Source: Ophioderma brevispina (Eukaryota; Echinodermata; Ophiuroidea; Amphilepidida; Ophiodermatidae). From it: DNA of 64,000 nt. A model generated the notes under the pieces. That model was given only the letters and a program-made list of their open reading frames with translations, did not search any database and had not been told where the DNA came from. Below, one piece after another: positions 1 through 12,264 of this stretch. A program made the position numbers and the translations under genes. Every line of letters starts with the position of its first letter. The first letter of the stretch is position 1. Location: contig JAMKCH010056532.1 in the NCBI GenBank assembly GCA_023653785.1, positions 33,125 to 97,124 of the forward strand, in the 5' to 3' direction.

Positions 1-17
1 ACGGGTTACCCCACGGG

Positions 18-42
18 GAGTACTTTTGAGGAAAAAGTACTC
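18..42. repeat. small perfect hairpin
   Basis: GAGTACTTTT pairs with AAAAGTACTC across a short loop. The surrounding ACGGGTTACCCC is like the TACCCG-rich block at 9055-9115, so this may be a fragment of the same dispersed repeat. No function is implied. Confidence 0.5.
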
Positions 43-236
43 GGAAACTTATACGGGATTAAATATTGAAGTTTTATTATTAAAAACAAATACGAGAAAA
101 AATAAAATATATGTACGGGAATTTGAGTTATTAAAAGTGTTAAAAATACAAATACACAATGTGCAACTCGGCGTAGTTGTAAATTTCAGGGTTAAGGGTT
201 TGGTTGTGGTGGTCTCGCAAATAGTGTGTCACTTCT

Positions 237-317
237 TCAGTGATCGCTTCCATTTCAGTGATCGCTCCCGTTCACTCATCTAGCGGGAGCCCGCGCGAAG
301 CGCGGGCCTCCCGCTAG
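237..317. repeat. GC-rich 17-bp hairpin preceded by a short direct repeat
   Basis: Two copies of CAGTGATCGCT lie at about 237-268. They are followed by a very strong hairpin: left arm 280-296 (CTAGCGGGAGCCCGCGC), loop GAA, right arm 300-317 with one extra base. It is a GC island in AT-rich DNA. A terminal hairpin of a Helitron or the tip of a foldback element are both possible; neither end of such an element is otherwise visible because the window begins here. Confidence 0.7.
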
Positions 318-2868
318 TGACAATAAAATGTTCCATTTCTCTGGTTGATTTGATTTCACCGCTAATTCCAACATTATGAAAGAGGCTGTACTTCTGAAGA
401 ATGAGGCCTATTGTTCTTTTAAGTTGGTATTTTTTTATTCTTGAAAAAAAGAACCCTTACGAGAAAGATTCTAAAAATAATTTAATAGGCTTCTTGCTTG
501 TAATTAAGAAGGGAATACAAGTAAACGACTTAACCCAAAATGAAGAGTGACATAAGTCATCATGAACAAACCCAAAATAAGTACGTATTTTGGGGGAAAA
601 ATATTATCATATTTGGATTCCTTGAGTCATTTCCTTCTCAAATATGTATACTGTTATATATGTTGGAACAACAATTAAGAAGATACGGCAAAAACAGTTC
701 CTGTGAATTCCTGACATTCACACCCACCTTTAAGGGGATTGGGTCACGTTAGCTGCGCGAACTAGTCCCAAAGCGATATTTCTGCCAAAATCGTGACTTG
801 GCGTTCCTGCTGTCCGCTCGCGTAAAAACCACCCTTGCGTACATGTGCGATCTTCCGAAGATAGCAAGCACGCTTTGGGGGCCCTTTTACCTGTTTTCCA
901 ATGAGTACTTGTAGTAGGCCTATGGGCTGTTCACAGAATTTAAAATAAATGCATTAATTGACACAAACTTGAGTCAGATTTTAGTATGATTATAAAGAAT
1001 ATATTGCTACTTATAAAACGGACGGGCCATCAAGTAACGAAATATCCTTCGTTTTCTGAAATAAGCAAGCCTTCTCTCCTGATTTTTTCAACACACTGTT
1101 CAATTTCGTATGGAAGTGGTTTTCTTTATAATTTTTTAGTCATGACATGGGTCAGGACTCAGAACTGTCTAATGAATACTCTCAGATTGACAATGACAAG
1201 AGTAAATTTTGTTTTTTCCCCAACATTTCAAACCGATTAGGTCTATATAGAGTGTTGATGCATAAACATACTGATTAATATGATTCTTTTATATAGTTTT
1301 ACGTTGAAGGAAATATCACTTGTCAATTTACCGAATTTCGTTAAATGAAGATCCTTATTATTTTGTTGGCCTCGTGTAAAATCCAGAAATATCCGGAAAA
1401 ATAACATTTTTTATGTACACTTTCATGTAGATATGACATTTTTCAGTATTCAAACACAACTTATGGCTTTTTATGGAAAACGCTAATTTACTAAAAAGAA
1501 GGAGAATAAAGTAACTTACTGTCAGGAAATGACCGTACCCCCTCCCCCCTAGGACCGTACAAATAAAAAAGGAATTTGATTATCTTCTTCCGTGAAGATT
1601 TTACTCATTACTTGAACTGTTCATATCATTTCAAAAAACTTGAAAAAGTGATGCATTCGTTAATCACCTATGTCAACTTAACTAGGGCTTTATTTTTACA
1701 TTAGGCTGTGATTTCTCTCTCAAGCCAAAACCACAGAATTTTTTTGGCCCAGCGCCATTGCAGCTGCATAGTGGCCGACAACTGCATAAAAAGACGACGT
1801 CGCGAAGTTCAGTTTTTTTTTAGTTCCCAATGACACTTTTATTTAAGATTCGTAAAAGGAACGAATGTTGACACATATTTAGAAAATTGCTAAGAAGTAA
1901 TAGGTAGGAGGCCTATATTCGTCCAGTTAATACTGGTTTCAGAGTAGGCCTACACTCTTAAAATGCATTTCAAAATCACGAAATCTGGACACGCCCTGGC
2001 TTTCCCTTTCCAACATTTCCATAAACTTTTTTTCTTCCCTTTTTCTTACCATAGTCCTTTTTATACTTAGATCTCTCATACATCCAACAACCATATTCAC
2101 CATTACAAAGAGGGAAAAACAATGCTCATAAGGTTTCAAATCAGTGCGCACAATGTTGCGTGCCTGTTTTTGTTTTGCGGTGTCAGCTAAAGCGTTTTGC
2201 CATGCCTGACACTTGTGGCGTTTTACGCACTCAAGAATGCGTTGGTATTTTAGACTACTACAATGCCGTTATTTTCGAAAATAACAGAACATAGTTCCGG
2301 TGACGCCCTACTTTTTTCTTCCAGTAATCGACAGATCTTGTTTGTGCGCAACTTTTGTAATTAAAATTTTGGACAAAAGTTATCGAACCGTTTTTTTTAT
2401 ATTCAAAAATGTCCATGAAAACTGATTTTTCCATAACTTGTGTACACATTTTGAAAAAATAGGTGTTTATAATAGAATTATTTCTCAAAACAGTTCGGTG
2501 ACACCCATATTTTTTATATTCTGATATTTGACGTACTTCGATGAAAGTTCATTTATAACTAACTCTTAACAAAATCGAGCGAACGGGATCTACGTGACCC
2601 CCCCATCACCTTAAACGAAATAGCATACTGCTATGTCCCGTATCTCGTACATTGACGTATTCTTGCTTAAATCCATGGAATGGGAGGAAAAAGGAGGGTG
2701 CTTACAAAATTGGTCATATCTGGGCTTAGTTTTAATCTTTTTCTTCATTTTTCACATTGGAGTATATTATTTGCTTTATTAAAACAAGACCCACAAATCT
2801 ATTTCAGTGACTTTATCAAGGTCAGGTCATCTGCAACTTTGCCCAATTTTTTTTGATTCACAAATACC
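318..2868. other. AT-rich non-coding stretch
   Basis: No reading frame with recognisable content. It holds two TAGGCCTA palindromes (915-922 and 1945-1952) and a degenerate internal duplication at 2295-2490, where TTCCGGTGACGCC and TTCGGTGACACC head two similar AT-rich segments. Nothing else is supported. Confidence 0.5.
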
Positions 2869-3983
2869 AAGTGTGATGTGCAAAAAAAATCCTACATTCA
2901 GAATAAAAAATAATTAAAATCGTTAAGAATTTGTTTTTTGCCTCAATGTTTGCTATGGTTATAACAGAATGAGAAACAGGCTTTTCAAAAACCGTTTATT
3001 TGGTGTCATGTGGACTTTGGAGAAAGAAGTTGCGCCTATTTTGCTGAGAGACTTCCAAATCCTGTTTGGCCGATTTGGAGCCAAACAAACATGCATCGGC
3101 TTACATTAAAGTTAAACATGGTCTTCAGCAGTGAGTTGAGTACAAACATTTAACACCAAATTATTATTGAACAAATGGAAGGTGGGAGAGTGAATTGAGG
3201 ATTATAAAAATAATAAGTTGTTTATATTGTGTCAAAAAAACATGCTAAGTAAAAAAATGTTCAATTTCCTAAATAAAAATTCAAGATAGCTTACTTGTTG
3301 TCAGCAAGATTCCAGGTTTTAAAACCTACAACGAAACTGGGAGCAAAAGTGAAACCATTCAAGTTTTGTTATTCCGCTTGAAAACAGCAGTGCGATAATG
3401 AATTTAAAGGTTTAATTCGATTTTCTTTACAGAAAACTTCAGCTTTAGTTCTTCTTGCAATTATGGACGCTGAGTCTACTGTATTTGTGCAAACTAATTA
3501 CCTTAGAGATGTAAAACAAACTCTATGAGCATGTCATGAAACCGAGACATTGATATGGAGTGTTTTCAATACTATAGTAACGGACTCTTTATGATTGAAC
3601 AATGGTAGTTTAAATTTTTTGAAGATATTTTACTTATAATTCTGTTACACAATAGACCATATCAAACTGATATGTTTTTGTCGAGAAGAATCGATACAAT
3701 CTGAAATTGCATGTGTGAATTGTCTTTGCTATAATGTGTTATGATACACGTCGGTGTCAGTCTCTCCGCATTGTATGGCTAAAATCGGCCAAACTGAATT
3801 TGTAGGTCTCTCCGCAAAATTGACATAGTTTCTGAACCCAAAGCCCGAAAGACACCAAATAAAAATCTTCTGATAGCCTGTTTATCTCTGTAAACAACCA
3901 AAGCAAACATTGAAGCAAAAATAATGTTTAACCTTTGAAGAAAAAATCTTTCCTGAATGTAGGGTTTTTATTGACTCACACTG
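2869..3983. mobile_element. foldback element, arms about 230 bp
   Basis: The left arm (2869-3105) is matched in reverse complement by 3755-3983. Shared blocks in order are GTGTGA near the tip, CCTACATTCAG, CAATGTTTGCT, AACAGGCT, TTTATTTGGTGTC, GGAGAGAC/GAGAGAC and TTTGGCCGATTT. Arms are clearly diverged, so it is an old element or inverted duplication. The 650 bp between them has no coding content. No convincing target duplication was found. Confidence 0.65.
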
Positions 3984-4079
3984 TAGTATGCATAAACACA
4001 CAGCGCCGATCGTAGATAGACACTTCCGGGTTTTTGTGTTTGCCCATTTTTCGATCCCATCATGCTTTGCAGTGGAGCG

Positions 4080-4379
4080 CCATCTGTTGATATTTACCGA
4101 TACCTAAAATGGCTGGAATTCCCACCCCATATTAGACATTAAATTCTGGAATTCCAGCTTTCAAAAGTGACAAAAAGTCTGGAATTCCGGCGCATATAAG
4201 GGGGGAGGGGCATTTTTTTCTGGAATAGCCCATTCTGAACATTATTCTTACCTCGCCATAGCAAATTCGCCAAATAACAATTGGTGCACAGCATCCCCGT
4301 AAGTAGAGTTATAATACATGTCATCCTCCACTTCCTGCAGTAAAAAGAAAAAATTACCAGAAATTACCAGATATTTTCG
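4080..4379. repeat. GGAATTCC-rich segment
   Basis: CTGGAATTCC-type words recur about four times between 4110 and 4190 on both strands, in a short stretch that otherwise looks non-coding. It directly precedes the truncated miniature element at 4380. No function can be given. Confidence 0.35.
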
Positions 4380-4576
4380 AGTACCGTGGGAAACAAACTT
4401 GCGATCTTGATGGTAGAAGCAACAGCATTTTTTTTTATATCCTGGGAATGAAATGGATTTGAGGGCTCAAATTTCAGGACGACAATGAGAAAAATACGGC
4501 CTTTCATTAATATCAAATTCGATACTACTTCCGGGTAAATCAGTGGGGTCCAAAGTGGATCGGAACACTCAACTTT
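4380..4576 (+). mobile_element. truncated copy A of the AGGTGCGTGTTCC miniature family
   Basis: This segment matches the inner and right part of the full copy at 60646-60979: shared blocks include GAAATGGATTTGAGGGCTC, AATTTCAGGACGACAATGAG, CCGGGTAAATCAG and GATCGGAAC. The left end is missing and the right TTAA has decayed. The reverse-strand frame across it is only the repeat read as protein. Confidence 0.75.
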
Positions 4577-5374
4577 TAGTATCCCCATAAGAAAGTTTAA
4601 CAAAATAAAGCACATGATACAGAGTATCTGTGCTAGGGTTGTTCGCAATGCAAACCTAACTAGAGACATTTGTGCTCAAAGAGCATGGACCTTAGTCGTG
4701 AAATTTTTGCACATTTGGTAATTTGACCTATGACCCTTAACCATTGGTCACATAACAGGGTCACTGTAGACTTTATTTCATATTTTATTAATCCTTACAA
4801 GATGGCAAGGTATTTTTGCAATATGGGCTATTTTGATATTTGGCATATTTTGACCCAACTAATACTGTGATTTTGTAAAAAGTGCAAAAGATTTTACAGG
4901 AGAAAAAGAAAGGGAGGGAGTAAGACAGCTTAAGCCTAACAACAAAATGATATAAAAAATAAATGTAAGTACATAAATGAATGAATAAATAAGTAAAATA
5001 AAAATACAAACCCTGAAAAAATAAAAATAAAAACAAGTCTAAAAAAAAGTGTCGAGTTAAATAGAATTTTTTTTTATAAAGCTGAGTTAGCTTATGATTT
5101 TTCCTAATAATGTATTAGGAGCGAATCTTTGCCTTCAAAAAAAGCAAAAAGAGCACAAAAGTTTGGAATTTGATTCTGAAATTTGCATCTGTAAATAAAA
5201 AATTTTGTACACAAAAAAAAAAGAAATTGATACAAAGTGCGTGGGGACTATCCTGATCGAGCCCGAACATATGTTCAAAAAGAGAAACATCAAGAGCCGT
5301 ACCTGCTTTCTGATTAATGAAATTAATCATATTATCCTACACAGGTTGGACAACTGGGCACTCACAAAGGAAAT
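4577..5374. other. AT-rich non-coding stretch
   Basis: Simple A/T-rich DNA, notably the AAATAAATGAATGAATAAATAAG-like run near 4960-5035. No gene, RNA or bounded repeat could be recognised. Confidence 0.45.
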
Positions 5375-6263
5375 AGTGTGGGTTGGTGTGTATTCCCTTA
5401 GGATTTTCATGCTAAAATTGATTTTGTTGCTGTTTGGGTTTTAATAGGACCTAACTGTCAGAAAATGATGGGGTGCAAATTTTCGGGCTGATGCCCCCTT
5501 CTTCAAGGGGGGAAATGTTAGTACAGGGAAAAATTTAGAATCGAGTCAAATTGTGTTTTAATGTACACTAACGTGTTCGTCTCCTCATAAGGGTTACAAA
5601 AATATATATATTTACCTAGGTTCCAACCTTTAGTTAAAACGGTATAGCCCGGTAATGGTTCAAGGTCACCCTGGGGGTAAATGTTCCGATGTTGTTGAAA
5701 GTGGTGTCAAATGATTCCTTGTCTCATACTGAAACAGAAAATGCATTTTAATTAATTTTTGATATTACCATTGCGACATCCAGGGAAGTTCTGGTGACCC
5801 CCATAGACCATGTAGACCCTTACGACATTTTGCTATGTAATTAGCCAATCAAATGTCACACACTGTAAAATAATACATTTTTGGATCCTGTGAGACAATA
5901 CAAACAACTTATCACCAGTTTCAACAAAATTTGAGCATTGGGTAAATTTTACCACAGGATGACCTTGAACCATTATGGGGCTATCAAGCTTTAACTAAAG
6001 GTCGGAACCTAGGCAAATATATACTTTTTCTAATCCTTATAATTAGACGAACATGTTAATGTACATTAAAACACAATTTGACTCGATTTTAAAATTTTCC
6101 CTGTAGTAACATTTCCCCCCTTGAGGAAGGGGGCAGCGGTCGGAAAATTTGCACCCCATCATTTTCTGACTGTCTGGTCGCTATTGAATGAAAAACAGCA
6201 AGAAAATCAACTTTAGCACCAAAATCCTACGGGAACTGTTTCATTGACATACCAACCCACACT
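5375..6263. mobile_element. foldback element, arms about 350 bp
   Basis: The left arm (5375-5735) and right arm (5900-6263) are reverse complements with roughly four in five bases shared by eye. Shared blocks include AGTGTGGGTTGGT, GTCAGAAAATGATGGGGTGC, AAGGGGGGAAATGTTA, TCGAGTCAAATTGTG, CCTAGGTTCC and GGTTCAAGGTCA. The spacer of about 160 bp is non-coding. The element could snap back into one long hairpin. It is either a non-autonomous foldback transposon or an inverted duplication. Confidence 0.8.
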
Positions 6264-6654
6264 AAAATGGACTATAGTTTCAGAAAATTGGTGACAGAAA
6301 GCACACAGAGGGGAATCAACCTGTTCATTTTATTTCAAAGTCTTCCATCATACCATTGACACAAATAACTGTTTATATAAAATTATCTAAGCTGGGTTTC
6401 AATGGTACTTTTGAAATTTCTGTTGTGAATTCCAACCCAGTCCGGATTCTCTTCCTAATCAAAAAACTATACCATTTCTCTTCAGCAGCAACAGCAGTAT
6501 TTTTTTCTCTAACAATTGCATTAACATATCTAGGAATCTTCTTCAATTGAACTAAATTGTTAACCATTATTTCAAAAGGGATAGCTTTAGCAAGGAAATT
6601 TTTTTTCTCAGGTCGTAAATAGAAATCTATATTATTAAAGCAGAACCTGCACAC

Positions 6655-7045
6655 CGGTGATCGATTTCACATGCATATGTATGGCCCGTGTGGCCAATCG
6701 GTGGTGATTGAAGCGGTCACAACCTCGGGGTGATCGAAGCTGATCAATTAATGAGCTCATTAATTGCCAGTATACATGCATAATATATGAGCGCGTGACC
6801 AAATCAGACCAATGAATGATCTGTTCTCAGGGTCGCGATAGTTCGATACGTGAACAATTCATCAAGCAAGCAAAATCGCCGATACTCATGCATAGTCGTT
6901 ATGCATGAGTGAGATACCTTGGAATGTCGAGTGGACCAATAAAATGCAAGTATTTGCGTATGGCCTCGCTAGAATTGCCCAGTATAGCATGAATATGTAT
7001 GCACTCACGTTCCTGATACATGTGAAATCATGTGTTTATCAGCTA
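6655..7045. repeat. GC-richer block with perfect palindromes
   Basis: This block differs from its AT-rich flanks by many CpG and GATC words. It includes a perfect 22-bp palindrome at 6745-6766 (centre TGAGCTCA), an 11-bp perfect inverted pair around 6893-6918 (ACTCATGCATA and its complement), and a GATTTCACATG word inverted at both ends (about 6662 and 7020-7030). A decayed TIR element is the simplest reading. Confidence 0.5.
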
Positions 7046-7704
7046 ATGTTCTCTGGTGCCCCATATCTTTAGTACTTACAACCGTCGGGTTTTAACTACC
7101 GTATCTGCAAAGCGCTACCATGATGGGTACAGTCTAAGCCTACAGGGTGGTATACACTAATTAACTACAGCAAACATTACAGTGCAAACACTTCAAGAAC
7201 TTGTGACAGGTCCGTTGTTACGCAAATTCCATTTCTTTGTGTCAATGTGACATAAAAAGTCCTGGAAAAAATAACACACAAACAAAGTACCGGTAATAGA
7301 AGCCCATGCATAATGTATTGTGTAAAAAGGGCCGAGCTTTATTTGGTCATATCAGAGAAGATGGTCATATTTACTCAAAATATCTTGGAATTGCAAAATA
7401 AAATACAATATATAAACACAACAGAGTAGCAAAGAGAAAAATCACCTCATGTTGTAAGTGCGAGGTTGTAAGTATCAATTGCTAATTTTAGACATTATGT
7501 TTTTGATTTTTGCAACATGAATGTGAAATTGTGTTTACGAGCCTTATAATATTTGTTTTGAATTTGTTGTGAATAAACTGCCTGATCGAATCATTTGATA
7601 TCATTAAATATCTTCAATTTTGTAGGCCTGTTGCCAAAATCAAGTTGAAATTCTTAGTCGATGTTTGAATTTTAATTTTGTCAGTTTCAATGGCCATGCA
7701 TCGG
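7046..7704. other. non-coding stretch
   Basis: AT-rich sequence with no recognisable gene, tRNA or bounded repeat. Confidence 0.4.
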
Positions 7705-7905
7705 TATATTCAGTGGCGGCGCCAGGATGCTTTTTCGGAGGGGGTGGAGGAAACGGGGTAGGAAAGGAAATTGAGAAATGGGCAAAAAGTGATTGTTTTT
7801 CGGAAAAACATCAAAACTTGGAGATTTGTAACCAATTGCTGGTGCAAGTCGCCAGGTTTTGCAAAAATTGGCGATTTAGCGGGGGGAAGGTGGATTTATT
7901 TGGCA
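7705..7905 (+). repeat. GGCGCCAGG / G-rich dispersed repeat
   Basis: Begins with CAGTGGCGGCGCCAGGATG followed by a G-rich run, then purine-rich DNA ending near GGCATCCCC. The opening resembles the ends of the short element at 22984-23130 and the block at 9391-9535. The open frame that crosses it is glycine-rich only because of the G runs and is not a gene. Confidence 0.45.
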
Positions 7906-9030
7906 TCCCCGTGTTGTGTTGTGTAACAATTAGCATCTATATAAATACCCAGTTAACTATGTATATGGATTCGATGTCGTTAAAGGCTGACGATACATAT
8001 ACGGTTAATTTTCAGTCCAACTGTGCGCAAAACGGTTTACGCCAAACAAAGCCACACCCATGAAGATCCGAACGTAACGACACGGAAACATGCGATCAAC
8101 TATGACAAATCAGTTGTTGGAAAGGAAATCTGATCAACATGTGGTCCATTATGGGGAAAAGGCCAGGTCTGTCAATAAGTCGGGGTAAAACGTCTATTGT
8201 GTTGCATGAGCACTGTATCTCGTGTGCATTTGGTACGTTCGTGCTGGACCTCGTGAGTCGATAGGCGTGGTAGGACCCCAAATACATGAGAATGGGACTT
8301 AATTTGAATAAATAACGTTCTTGCAGTCTAGGATTTTTGAAATGGCGCGACAATTGAATTTCACAATGCATTTTTCTCCAACTTTTCTACGAACTAGAAA
8401 GTTCGCAGAACAACTTGATTAAATGATGTCTTGCTTGCAATATAAAATAAATTAATGTAATTTTCCTTGAAAATGGCAAATGTCAAAAACACAGTTATTT
8501 TTAAAGTATTAGAATGAGACATGTTATCCTTGAAGATGTGCGTGGCATCGGTAGCTGAAATCTACTAAGTTAATCCTACCAATTTGTGTATTTGCGCTTC
8601 CATATGTCAAAAGAGTTGTTTATCATGCTTTCTTGCATACATAGGTAGATCTTTCAACATAGGCCTATGTTGTGACTTTCATACAAAATCGTGTTTTTGT
8701 TTCGTGCTCGATTAGTATTACTAAGGAAAGAAACCCTGTAAATGCCTCTTTGTCTAATGCTTGTCAGGAACGCAAAGAATTTCTGATGTAAGACCTTTCA
8801 CACAAAGACATGTCTTTATAAGTTAGATCTATTGATTTTGTGTTCTCTATAATCGTTTAAACATGATTTGCGAAAGACAATGTAATTAGGACAAAATGTG
8901 TCCTTCGGGTGACACATGCCTATGTTTGATTTTTTCTATTCATGAAGATTGATTGTTGAGAAATGTATATATATGCAAGTTATGTTGCTAAATCCTCAAT
9001 AGTCCGGTAGTGTATGTCGCTACGGGTCTC
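7906..9030. other. non-coding stretch
   Basis: No recognisable gene. Contains one TAGGCCTA palindrome at 8660-8667 and otherwise unremarkable AT-rich DNA. Confidence 0.4.
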
Positions 9031-9054
9031 AAGTTTCAGGATGTTTTAGGAGTT

Positions 9055-9115
9055 TCGGGTACCCGGTACTCGCCCGAAAATCATAACGAGTACCCGGAAC
9101 GTCATTACCCGTTAG
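9055..9115. repeat. TACCCG-rich inverted repeat
   Basis: CCGGTACTCG and CGAGTACCCGG face each other about 20 bp apart, inside several TACCCG words. Similar words open the window at position 1. Confidence 0.5.
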
Positions 9116-9390
9116 GTCACAGCCCTTAGTTTGTAAATATACACTTACTGTGGCAATAAACATCATTTTTATGTTGTTACTTTGCTCAAGTTTACAATGG
9201 ACTATCGTGTGATATATTTTTAAAGTTGTCTTAAAATAAGACAATGCACTTCAATCAAATATATATTTACTATTTTATAGGGTATATCCCCGCTTTATCT
9301 GTTTAAACTTAATTTATCGAATAATAAACCTTGAGGCCTTCTGCTTTTTTTTTTTTTTTAGGCTTTCACCTTCTTTGTTCTAGTACTTCA

Positions 9391-9535
9391 GGGTCGGATC
9401 CACCCAGTGGTCAATATTAGGAAGGGGAACATGGCAGATTGGAGCAAAAATGGGTGACTTGGCATGATTTTGATCATCATTAGGGGGGGGGGGCACTGCC
9501 TTTTCCAATCCGTCTACTCTGGATTGCCGGGTGGT
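9391..9535. repeat. possible relative of the GGATCCAGG miniature element
   Basis: Starts with GGGTCGGATCCACCC, contains a run of about 12 G at 9482, and ends with CAATCCGTCTACTCTGG. Layout (GGATCC-type end, G run, inverted end) is like 22984-23130, but the ends match only loosely. Confidence 0.3.
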
Positions 9536-11350
9536 TTATTTCTCTCCAAAGTTCTTTCTAACTTGTATGTATTCCTTAATCGTATTTGACTTTCCAATAG
9601 GGCTCCCATTATCCTATCCGCACCACATATAGTTTACCTCCATTTAATAGCCCTTCCCACGTTCCCATTATATAAATTCTACATCTAAAATCTGAAAATA
9701 AAGAAAGAGATCCTTATCTTCCAATAGGCCCTATAGCTTATACGGCCTTCCATCCTTTTTACACCCTGTTGTTAACCTTTCCATTCCCATTTCTATTCAC
9801 TCATTTCGTTCTCTATGCATCAATTTAATTTTGTAAATAGGCCTACACTCATGTGCCTTTCTTATTAGAGTATTAGCATTCGGTGATTTATTTTTTGACC
9901 TCTTGATTTTATTTTAATTATTCCTTGTTACTGCACTGGAGTTATTTACCTCTTATAATATAATTTTTCTTACTATTTGTCTTCAGTGGCATTTGCAGCA
10001 TGGGGACTTTGTGGGCTGGACCCTCATTTTTTTCGAAATGATATAATAAGCCTATATTGGTCTGGAATAGTAGCCACTTTTACCCCCCCCCCCCCCCCCC
10101 CCCCCCCCGGTCTGGAAGTTCTGGAACATGCACTTGCTTTAATCCTGTTTATACACATATTGACTCTTCATATTTCACCGTTCCATAAATGTTTTTCTTT
10201 CATTGCTCACCATATTCTTTCTTTATCATATAAACTCTTTCCCCCTCCTTCCAGAACCTTAATGTTCTAGTTATGGCTGTACCCATACACTCATGTCTCC
10301 CCTTCACCCCACCGTTCTTCTTCCCTCCGCATATCCTCCCATTCGCTGCAAAATTAAGTTTTGCCATCCCACATACGTGTCCCTCAACCAAATTTCTTGG
10401 CTTCACATATTGTACTTTGTTCCTTATTGTATTTTCAAGACCAGTCCTATTCCCACAACATGTTTTTTCCATTTTCTCCTCAACACATCCCAAACATTCC
10501 AACTTCCTTCACCTTCCTTCCACCTCTCCTTTAATCTTCTTACCTCAGCATCATGTATTCCGTTCCCAATTTAATTTACCCCTGTAGTGATTTCCCCTTC
10601 TCAATTATTCATTCTCACCCCTATCTCTCATTCATGCTACCAAGATTCCACCTTTCATTGCTTTATTTGTCGCTATCTCCCAAACTAAACCATCATTGAA
10701 GTGATGTTTTTTTGCCTTAGAGATATGAGGATTTTATATTCCTCCCATGTAACACCACCTGAAATTAGTATAGTTTGATAATTAAGGAAATACGCCACTT
10801 GTTTGTTTGGGTGGATGGGAGGGAAACTATGTTGAATGTGCAACGTAAGATTTGGGGGCTACAACCTGGGAAGTCCAAAGCAATTTTTGAGATATGCCAT
10901 TGTGACAAGCTCCAAAAATCAAATCCATTTCCCCCCCCCCCAAATTTTATCCTAAAACCTCTTTCTTTAACGTCAAAAACAGTATCAGAATAAGTGAAGA
11001 ACACAGAAAATGAAATCAGAAAATACATTATATGAAATATCATGTATAACCATTTTGTTTAGTTGATGGCACGCTGCTTCCAACGTTCCCCGATGTTGCA
11101 GAGTAGACACGGCAGTGCTATGTATGCTAATCCCGTACATCCAATGCTTATTCACTGCACATTTTCATAGGTACTTCTTTTGTCACTGAGCCACTCTGAA
11201 ATAATGCCATCATCGGCGCTCGAGAATCATCGCGCACGGATGACCTGCTAAGAAAGGCAGATTGTTATTCACAAGGGTCGTTAAAACTCGTAAAAGAACT
11301 ATAAAGAGACATCGGAGATTTGTGAATTTTCTTTCTCACATGTTTATAAT
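9536..11350. repeat. pyrimidine-rich tract with poly-C
   Basis: From about 9540 to 10640 the plus strand is strongly C/T-rich, which produces proline/serine/phenylalanine-rich open frames in several phases at once; these are composition artefacts. A C run of about 26 nt (10083-10108) is flanked by GGTCTGGAA at 10059-10067 and 10109-10117. From 10640 to 11350 the sequence is ordinary AT-rich DNA with no gene seen. Confidence 0.5.
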
Positions 11351-11398
11351 ATTGAAAACATATCTATCAGAATAATAAATAATAACAATTGTTTTTAG

Positions 11399-11632
11399 TT
11401 AATCGCAAAATCTTCGAAGACTCAGAGCGCACAGTAACATGAAACCCACACAAAAAAACTTTTTATTTTTGTAATTGTTAATTGAACTTGATGAAAGAGA
11501 TGAGTTTTTCAACTTTTTTTTTTTAATTAGAGAGCGTAGGGGATAATTGCTAAGGGTTTTTTGAAGTGAATTCCAAATCGACGCGGGCGCAAAACGAACG
11601 AGCGTTTCACAGCGCTGTCTAAGGCCTAACAC
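11399..11632 (-). pseudogene. C-terminal end of the LINE ORF2 (pseudogene)
   Basis: The frame starts with RFAPASIWNSLQKTLSNYPL, like the APRLWNSLP..LR motif near the end of CR1/L2-type proteins, followed by a lysine-rich stretch SLIKKKKLKN that corresponds to the SFKKKLKT ending. It stops at 11399. This sets the 3' boundary of the element at about 11360-11399. Confidence 0.75.
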
Positions 11633-11783
11633 AAGGATTGAGCATTTTTTTTCTGTGGAAGATCTTAGAACGCGAAGGGTTTGATAGATACAAAATGGGT
11701 CGACAGGTATGATGGCAGAGTACCTTCAAATTGACGGAATGCCAAAACAGAGCCAATTTATATTGATTCGGAATTCAGTTCAA

Positions 11784-11969
11784 TCAACGGGCAATCCCAG
11801 TTGCCAGCTTGAATGATAATGGGAGTACTTGCTTGTGCTTCTTCTTTCTAAGGATAAGACGAGCGGCACATTTTTGAACTCTTTGAAGGCGGCTGAGTTG
11901 ATCAGCAGTGATACCAGTCAAGAGGGAATTGGCAAAAAATGCACGACGCGAAATGATAACATAATTCAC
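11784..11969 (-). pseudogene. LINE RT thumb-like segment (pseudogene)
   Basis: The 61-residue frame reads FFANSLLTGITADQLSRLQR then VQKCAARLILRKKKH. This matches the well-known CNSLLYGL..LQRVQNSAARL segment that follows the RT palm in CR1/Jockey-type elements. It lies in the correct order relative to the YADD box at 12364. Stops separate it from neighbouring pieces. Confidence 0.85.
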
Positions 11970-12264
11970 GAGGCATGAGGTGTCGCTTTTGAGTTAAGTA
12001 AGGGCGGATACAGCCAATACGTCTCAGAGATAAGAATAATGTAGCGACAAACATCACTGATATGATCAGACATAGATAACGTTTGATCCAGCCTCACACC
12101 GAGGTACTTAACTGATTTCTTAAACGAGATTACAGTGATTAGAAGTGGATGTTATCCTCTACCTCTACAAAAACACACTCAATCCACTTGATGAACGCGT
12201 GGACCAAGCAGTACCCACGGTCCAGTACTCATTCTTATCTGTGTTGAATCATAGCTTATACTAC

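Noticed and set aside
7665..8063. 132-codon plus-strand frame
   Set aside because: Crosses the G-rich dispersed repeat at 7705-7905; glycine run and lack of motifs argue against a gene.
10200..10590. Overlapping frames on both strands in the pyrimidine-rich tract
   Set aside because: Same composition effect; residues are mostly Pro, Phe, Leu and Ser with no motif.
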